Positions 43,226 to 47,550 of a stretch of 47,550 nt of DNA are shown piece by piece (the stretch's first letter is position 1; every line of letters begins with the position of its first letter). The position numbers and the translations under genes were made by a program. Origin of the DNA: Polyangiaceae bacterium (GTDB lineage: Bacteria > Myxococcota_A > Polyangia > Polyangiales > Polyangiaceae). The notes below the pieces were generated by a model. The model saw only the letters and a list, made by a program, of their open reading frames with translations. It made no database searches and was not told the origin of the DNA. The stretch covers positions 1 through 47,550 of the forward strand of contig JALHPN010000041.1 of assembly GCA_022842465.1 (NCBI GenBank). The letters run 5' to 3'.

Positions 43226-44709
43226 GGCACCCGGAGCGCGTGACGCGCGCGGGCGGCCTCGAAGAGCTTGTTCTGGGCTTCGGCGGCCGCGTCGTCGCGG
43301 GCCCGCTCCGTCGGGTCCAGCATGCGCGCCGCCTTCTTCATGTCGAGCGAGCCCTCCCACTTCGCGACGACGAGGGTGGCGACCGCGTTCCCGATGAAGT
43401 TCGTCAGCGCGCGCGCCTCGCTCATGAAGCGGTCGATGCCGAGGAGGAGAACCAGCCCGACGACCGGGATCCGACCGGTGGTGGAGAGCGTCGCGGCGAG
43501 CGTGACGAAGCCGCTCCCCGAGACGCCAGCGGCTCCCTTCGACGTGAGGAGCAAGACGACGAGCAGCATCACCTTCTCGCGGAGCGAGAGATCGATGTCG
43601 AGCGCCTCGGCGACGAAGAGCGCGGCCATCGTGAGATAGATGCATGTCCCGTCGAGGTTGAACGAATAGCCCGTGGGGACGACGAGGCGGACGACGTCCG
43701 GCTTGCAGCCCATCCGTTCGAGCTTCGCCATGAGCCGGGGAAGAGCGGACTCGGACGACGAGGTGCCGAGGACGAGGACGAGCTCCTCGCGTAGGTAGCC
43801 GAGGAGACGGAAGATGTTCAACCCGAGGAGACGAACGACGATTCCGAGAACCACGATCACGAAGAAGAAGGCGGTCGCATAGAACGTGGCCATCAGCTTC
43901 GCGAGGCTGCCGAGCGTGCCGATGCCGAACTTCCCGATCGTGAACGCCATTGCGCCGAAGGCCCCGAAGGGAGCGACCCGCATGACGAGCGAGACGACGG
44001 CGAAGAGGCCGGTCGACACCTGCTCGAGGATGTCGAGGAGGCCTGCCGATCGCTTGCCGAGCGCCGCGAGCGCCATGCCCGCAAGGATGGCGACGAGGAG
44101 GACCTGGAGGACGTCCCCGGTCGTGAACGCGGACGCGAGGCTGTCGGGGATGATGCCGAGGAGGTGCTCGGTGAGGGTCCTCGGCTTCGCGTTGACGAGC
44201 GCAGCGTCGAGCGCCTTCAGATCGAGCGACTCGGGCTTCACGTGCAGACCGCGTCCCGGGCCGACGACGTGCACCACGCCGAGGCCGAGAGCGAGCGCGA
44301 TCGTCGTCGTCACCTCGAAGTAGAGGAGCGCCTTGCCTCCGACGCGTCCGACCTTCTTCAGCTCGCCCATCGACGCGACGCCGAGGACGACCGTCGTGAA
44401 GACGATCGGCGCGATGAGCATCTTGAGCAGCTTCACGAAGGCGTCGCCGAGCGGCTTCATCGCCACGGCAGTGCTCGGCGCGAAGACGCCGAGCGCGACG
44501 CCGCAGGCGATGCCGACCAAGACCTGCCAGTAGAGGCCCTTCCCCCACTCACGCCGGAGCGGAACGGCCGAGAGCCCCTCGGGCGGAAGCCGCGAAATCG
44601 ACTGCGACGACGCCTCGATGGACGAGAACGACTCGTCGCTCTCGAACGGATTCGTACCGCCGTGAGGACGCGACGACGAGCGCGGCCTCAGCGGAGAGAA
44701 GTCCCCCAT
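43213..44709 (-). CDS. Dicarboxylate/glutamate:cation symporter (DctA/GltP family)
   Basis: A 498-residue transporter of the DAACS family. After a 50-residue charged N-terminal extension there are about eight helices and the two re-entrant loops. The signatures are all present: LGTSSSESALPRLM (hairpin 1), VPTGYSFNLDGTCIYLTMAALF (cation and substrate site) and LLTSKGAAGVSGSGFVTLAATL (hairpin 2), followed by GIDRFMSEARALTNFIGN. It imports C4-dicarboxylates, glutamate or aspartate with Na+ or H+. The N-terminal extension is longer than in E. coli DctA, which begins close to the first helix. Convergent overlap of 13 bases with the beta-barrel gene. Confidence 0.93.
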   Translation of the reverse strand: MGDFSPLRPRSSSRPHGGTNPFESDESFSSIEASSQSISRLPPEGLSAVPLRREWGKGLYWQVLVGIACGVALGVFAPSTAVAMKPLGDAFVKLLKMLIAPIVFTTVVLGVASMGELKKVGRVGGKALLYFEVTTTIALALGLGVVHVVGPGRGLHVKPESLDLKALDAALVNAKPRTLTEHLLGIIPDSLASAFTTGDVLQVLLVAILAGMALAALGKRSAGLLDILEQVSTGLFAVVSLVMRVAPFGAFGAMAFTIGKFGIGTLGSLAKLMATFYATAFFFVIVVLGIVVRLLGLNIFRLLGYLREELVLVLGTSSSESALPRLMAKLERMGCKPDVVRLVVPTGYSFNLDGTCIYLTMAALFVAEALDIDLSLREKVMLLVVLLLTSKGAAGVSGSGFVTLAATLSTTGRIPVVGLVLLLGIDRFMSEARALTNFIGNAVATLVVAKWEGSLDMKKAARMLDPTERARDDAAAEAQNKLFEAARARHALRVPQNR

Positions 44710-44815
44710 GCATGTGACGGTAGCCCAAACGGACGGCCCGCGAGTCGTTCCGTAACGCGGAGATGCGCATGCATCCTCCTGAATACCTTCGTGTACAAGC
44801 GTGGACGTCCGGGAT

Positions 44816-44842
44816 GGTAACACCGGGTGCCACGTTGTTACC
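44816..44842. promoter_or_regulatory. Dyad GGTAACA-N13-TGTTACC at the end of the pseudo-protease gene
   Basis: Perfect seven-base arms, 13 bases apart, overlap the stop codon (44838-44840) of the pseudo-protease and lie about 107 bases upstream of the symporter start (44709), both on the minus strand. It could terminate one gene or regulate the other. Confidence 0.45.
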
Positions 44843-45854
44843 GTTCGAGCAGGTGCACGTCGGGACGGGGCCTCCCTCGCTCCAGCGCGCGCATCCGCCG
44901 CGCAGGGCGCCGGAAGCCGAGCAGGAGAGCGAGGACCCCCGCGAGGATCTTGCCGCCGGCCACGCCCGACGAAGGAGCACGGACCACCGCGCACCCCGCC
45001 GAAGCGACGGGCTCGGGCTCGGGCTCTTCGCCGACCTGAACCTTCTCCTCGTCCTCGTCCTCGTCGCCGACGGCGGCCTCGCCGGCGGAGGTCTGGGGAG
45101 CAGACAGCGGTGCGTCGGCGCGCTTCGGTGTCGCGCCCACCTGGCGGAACGCCTGCTCGATCGTCGCTTTCGCCGCATGGATCGTCGTGTAGGTCGCTGC
45201 GCCGGGGCCATCACAGATCCCGACGAGGCTCGCGAGGCCGACGACACCGTCCCCGCCGGCGAGCGCCGGACCTCCCCGATCGTCCTCGCACGCGCTCCCG
45301 CCGACCTCGAAGCCCGTCGTCGTCGCCCTCGTGACGGCGACGCCTTGCAAACGGCTCCGCGGTCCGGTCGGTGAGAGCGTGCCGTACCCCACCACGGTGA
45401 GCGCCTCGCGCGTCGCGGCTGGCCCGTCGAGGCGGAGCGCGGCGAGGGGCTTGCCCGTGACGGGCGTGTCGAGGACGAGCACGGCGATGTCGACACGCGC
45501 GTCGCGGAGGACGCCCACGGCGCGCGCCGTAGGGCGGGCGCCGGCGGCGATCGAGGCGCGAGCTGCCGCGCCGAGGAACACGGCGAGCTCCGGCTTCTCG
45601 ACGCACTTCTTCGTCGTGACGACGAGGCGTTCGGCGACGAGGACGCCCGAGCAGCGCGGGCTCCACGCGGTCTTCCCGGAGACCGAGACCTGGAGGGCGG
45701 TCTGGACGACGAAGTCCTCGGACGGGGGCGAGGTCGTACCGCTGGCAACCGCCTGTCGGCTGGACGAAACGCGCTCGATCGCCTCCTCGTCCGCGGCCGC
45801 ACCGCACCCGGTCCCACCGGCGAGGAGAGCGAGAGCGAGGACGAGCCGCAACAT
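44838..45854 (-). CDS. Trypsin-fold pseudo-protease lipoprotein with MYXO-CTERM-type tail
   Basis: A 338-residue exported protein with a lipobox-like signal (GTGC, Cys 17) and a trypsin-like domain (about 40-235). The catalytic positions are altered. The His site reads TTKKC instead of TAAHC (K83). The Ser site reads CEDDRGGPALAGGDG instead of CxGDSGGP (R193 at Ser). Only the Asp in VDIAVLVLD (D122) is kept. Disulfide cysteines C68/C84 and C189/C214 remain, so the fold is probably intact but proteolysis is not expected. An acidic linker leads to a C-terminal sorting-like segment (Cys 288, hydrophobic stretch, Arg cluster). It may be a binding, inhibitory or scaffold protein on the cell surface. 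Confidence 0.85.
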   Translation of the reverse strand: MLRLVLALALLAGGTGCGAAADEEAIERVSSSRQAVASGTTSPPSEDFVVQTALQVSVSGKTAWSPRCSGVLVAERLVVTTKKCVEKPELAVFLGAAARASIAAGARPTARAVGVLRDARVDIAVLVLDTPVTGKPLAALRLDGPAATREALTVVGYGTLSPTGPRSRLQGVAVTRATTTGFEVGGSACEDDRGGPALAGGDGVVGLASLVGICDGPGAATYTTIHAAKATIEQAFRQVGATPKRADAPLSAPQTSAGEAAVGDEDEDEEKVQVGEEPEPEPVASAGCAVVRAPSSGVAGGKILAGVLALLLGFRRPARRMRALERGRPRPDVHLLER

Positions 45855-45917
45855 CGATCGAAAAGGCGGAGCAACGGCCGTGCCGCTCCGGGAGAGCCCA
45901 TTCCTACGTGAAACGTC

Positions 45918-45954
45918 GCGTCGCCGGCCGCGCGGTGTCACCGCCGGGCGACGC
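45918..45954 (-). terminator. Long nested hairpin between GH16 and the pseudo-protease gene
   Basis: Outer arms GCGTCGCC (45918-45925) and GGCGACGC (45947-45954) enclose an inner perfect palindrome GCGGTG-T-CACCGC (45932-45944). On the minus strand it lies 45 bases after the GH16 stop and about 65 bases before the pseudo-protease start. It could be a terminator or a regulatory RNA structure; there is no T-run. Confidence 0.45.
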
Positions 45955-45999
45955 TGTTGGGATCAGGAGGGGTCGGGGGCGATGTCGGACGCGAGGCGC

Positions 46000-47187
46000 T
46001 CACCGGATCTGCGTCGTGAACGAGGTCTCCGCGCGGCGGACGCCGTCGGTCGCGACGAGCGAGAGCGCGTGCGAGCCGGGAGAGAGGACGGCGAGCGGCA
46101 CGCGCCATGGCGCGGTCGACGTGGTCCACACGACCTTGGCGCCGTCCCTGAGCTCGACGTGCGCGCAGGCCTCGTCGAAGTTCGCGACCGACACGTCGAG
46201 CCAGTCCTTGCGCGGGTAGCTGGCCTTCACGTTCGCGGTGAGCTTGACGGCCGGATCCGCGAGGACGCCGCTCGTGCGGTAGACGCGCATCCAGTCCACC
46301 TCGAACGTGGTCGGGAAGGTCGTGTCCGCCGTCGGGTTCCCCGTCCAGCCGCCGACCCAGGCGTTGATCATCCAGTACACCGGGAGCGTGGGCACACGCT
46401 CGCCGCTCGCCTCGAGCTTGGTCACGCCGTCGACCTGCCACGTCATGGATCCAGGCTTCCAGTCGATCGTGTAGGTCCGGAAGACGGAGTAGTCCGCCTC
46501 CTGGAGCATCGTGTACGCGCGTCGCTCGTCGGCAGGTAGCGGCGGCGCCGCCCAGTGGTGCACGAAGTAGAGCTGGGTCTTCGGGTCGCCTGTGCGGTTC
46601 ACGACCTCGATGTCGATCTCGGGGAACGACGTCGACCACGGGCGCCCCCAGATCGCGAACCAGACGCCCGGCTCGTACGGGAACCGTGCCCGGAACTCGA
46701 TGCGTCCGTAGGTCCGCGCGAACTTCCCGAGCGTCTCGACGAAGCCTGCGTCGTACGGGTAGAGCGGATCCTTCGGCGACGCGTTCGGCTCCGCGCTCAC
46801 GCGGAGCGCGCCGCCCGCGACCGTGACCTGCTTCGCGGCGGCGTGATTGAGGATGCCCGTGCGGCGGAAGCCGTCTCTCGCGGTCCACTTCGAGCGGTCG
46901 AGCTCCGCGCCGTCGAACTCGTCCGCGAAGACGAGCACGTCGTCTTGCGAGAGGACGGGCGGGCCCGTGAGCGTGCAGAGGGCCTCCGGCGGAGGGATCG
47001 GAACGTCGAGGCCGGCATCCGGCGCGCCGGCCTCGGCGGCGGTCGGACGCGTCGTGAGCTCGTCCGACGACGCGTTCGGAGGTGCACCGCAGGCCGCGAC
47101 GAGCGACAGGCCCGTCACGACGGAGAGGAGGAGGCCGACGGCCGGCTGACGCGTGAGCGTCAAGCGCATGACGGGTACCCGGGGCAT
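46000..47187 (-). CDS. Glycoside hydrolase family 16 lipoprotein
   Basis: A 395-residue lipoprotein (lipobox VAAC, Cys 33) with an Ala/Asp/Pro linker and a GH16 catalytic domain (about 84-305). The catalytic motif EIDIE (E190 nucleophile, D192, E194 acid/base) is intact and flanked by the family's GRIEFRARFPYEPGVWFAIWG and MINAWVGGWTGNP. A C-terminal beta domain (about 310-395) may bind sugar. GH16 enzymes cut beta-1,3 or beta-1,4 glucans, laminarin, agars or carrageenans; the exact target cannot be read off, but glucan in fungal or algal walls would suit a predatory soil bacterium. I chose ATG 47187 because GAGGG lies upstream; ATG 47169 is an alternative. Confidence 0.88.
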   Translation of the reverse strand: MPRVPVMRLTLTRQPAVGLLLSVVTGLSLVAACGAPPNASSDELTTRPTAAEAGAPDAGLDVPIPPPEALCTLTGPPVLSQDDVLVFADEFDGAELDRSKWTARDGFRRTGILNHAAAKQVTVAGGALRVSAEPNASPKDPLYPYDAGFVETLGKFARTYGRIEFRARFPYEPGVWFAIWGRPWSTSFPEIDIEVVNRTGDPKTQLYFVHHWAAPPLPADERRAYTMLQEADYSVFRTYTIDWKPGSMTWQVDGVTKLEASGERVPTLPVYWMINAWVGGWTGNPTADTTFPTTFEVDWMRVYRTSGVLADPAVKLTANVKASYPRKDWLDVSVANFDEACAHVELRDGAKVVWTTSTAPWRVPLAVLSPGSHALSLVATDGVRRAETSFTTQIR

Positions 47188-47239
47188 GACGACCCTCGTT
47201 GCAGCGGCCGTGCCCCGAAGCGTGTTACGTGATCACCGC

Positions 47240-47550
47240 ATGTCTTCCTGCTCCTCCGTGGCGCTCGTGGCGCTCGTGGCGCTCGCCGCCGTGAGCTGCG
47301 CGAGCGGCGGGAGCACACCCGTCACCGGTCGCGACGCGCCCGTCGACGGAAAGGGGGTGCTCGCCGTCTCGGACGCCGTTCTCGCAGCGGCCTTCGAGCT
47401 CACCCCCGAGCGTGTCGCGCTCCTCCGGCCGCCAGGGATGCGGTACGACGACCTCCCTGAGGAGACGCCGTCTGCGTACGCGCGGCGCGCCGCGGACGAG
47501 GACCGCTGGCTCGCCGAGCTCGCCGCCGTCCGCGCGGACGCGCTCCCGCC
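47240..47550 (+). CDS. Lipoprotein, possibly DUF885-like (partial)
   Basis: A frame of about 103 codons runs to the right edge. It begins with a signal (SSCSSVALVALVALAAVSC) whose lipobox AVSC points to a lipoprotein. A Ser/Thr-rich spacer is followed by the segment YDDLPEETPSAYARRAADED, which recalls the start of DUF885-type enzymes, but too little is present for a firm call. It is divergent from the GH16 gene with 52 bases between the starts. The rest of the gene lies outside the window. Confidence 0.55.
   Translation, partial: MSSCSSVALVALVALAAVSCASGGSTPVTGRDAPVDGKGVLAVSDAVLAAAFELTPERVALLRPPGMRYDDLPEETPSAYARRAADEDRWLAELAAVRADALP
47258..47284 (+). repeat. Three tandem copies of GTGGCGCTC
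   Basis: A perfect nine-base tandem repeat encodes VALVALVAL in the hydrophobic core of the lipoprotein signal peptide. Copy changes would lengthen or shorten the signal by three residues at a time without shifting the frame. Confidence 0.8.

Overview
This is one contiguous stretch of a very GC-rich chromosome, most likely from a member of the Myxococcota (Polyangiales/Labilithrix-like). The evidence is two proteins with a MYXO-CTERM-type C-terminus (Cys, hydrophobic stretch, Arg cluster), about a dozen lipoproteins with a lipobox signal and low-complexity Ser/Ala/Asp linkers, a sigma-54 regulator, a multi-PAS histidine kinase, and strong third-position G/C coding. Genes are tightly packed on both strands. 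I count 41 protein genes, two of them cut by the window edges, and no intergenic gap over about 170 bases. I see no rRNA, tRNA, CRISPR array, insertion sequence or phage.

Layout. 1-5957 (minus): an efflux operon with a membrane-fusion protein, an ABC ATPase, a duplicated (ADOP-type) MacB-like permease, an NtrC-type sigma-54 response regulator and the start of a probable sensor kinase. A good -24/-12 box sits at the operon's start codon and a perfect dyad lies about 105 bp upstream, so autoregulation is plausible. 6078-9009 (minus): an FMN reductase and an exported protein fusing a Cys-phosphatase domain to a two-motif phospholipase D. 9168-12794: a hemerythrin-like protein, a lipoprotein, a small-molecule kinase, a cysteine-free DksA/TraR protein, a TM2 protein and an AT-hook protein with its own promoter/operator. 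12860-17013: a molybdenum-cofactor block (DUF7009-like protein, MobA, FdhD and an FdhF/YdeP-type oxidoreductase). 16964-19164 (minus): an amidoligase followed by a Cds1-type cysteine desulfhydrase.

19281-22555 (plus): a lipoprotein, a small secreted protein, a heme-oxygenase-like diiron enzyme and a GAF-HisKA protein without an ATPase domain. 22559-26402 (minus): a coupled three-gene envelope operon of a lipoprotein, a MYXO-CTERM protein and a diheme cytochrome c lipoprotein. 26540-33482: lipoproteins, a cardiolipin-synthase-like enzyme, a phosphopantetheinyl transferase, a mono-heme propeller lipoprotein and an AhpD-like protein. 33479-37802: a sterol-desaturase-type membrane hydroxylase, an FG-GAP lipoprotein and a patatin-like lipoprotein. 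37790-44709: a three-PAS histidine kinase, a betaine/choline-type ABC importer with a fused binding protein and permease, a beta-barrel-like protein and a dicarboxylate symporter. 44838-47550: a trypsin-fold pseudo-protease, a GH16 glycoside hydrolase and the start of another lipoprotein.

Several intergenic regions carry perfect inverted repeats that are candidate operators or terminators. The most unusual items are the phosphatase-phospholipase D fusion, the putative sigma-54 self-regulated efflux operon, the Cds1/amidoligase pair, the protease homologue that has lost both His and Ser of the triad, and the AT-hook gene whose promoter lies inside a dyad and is nearly leaderless. Start codons were chosen by eye from signal peptides, family N-termini and Shine-Dalgarno-like sequences, so several could be shifted.
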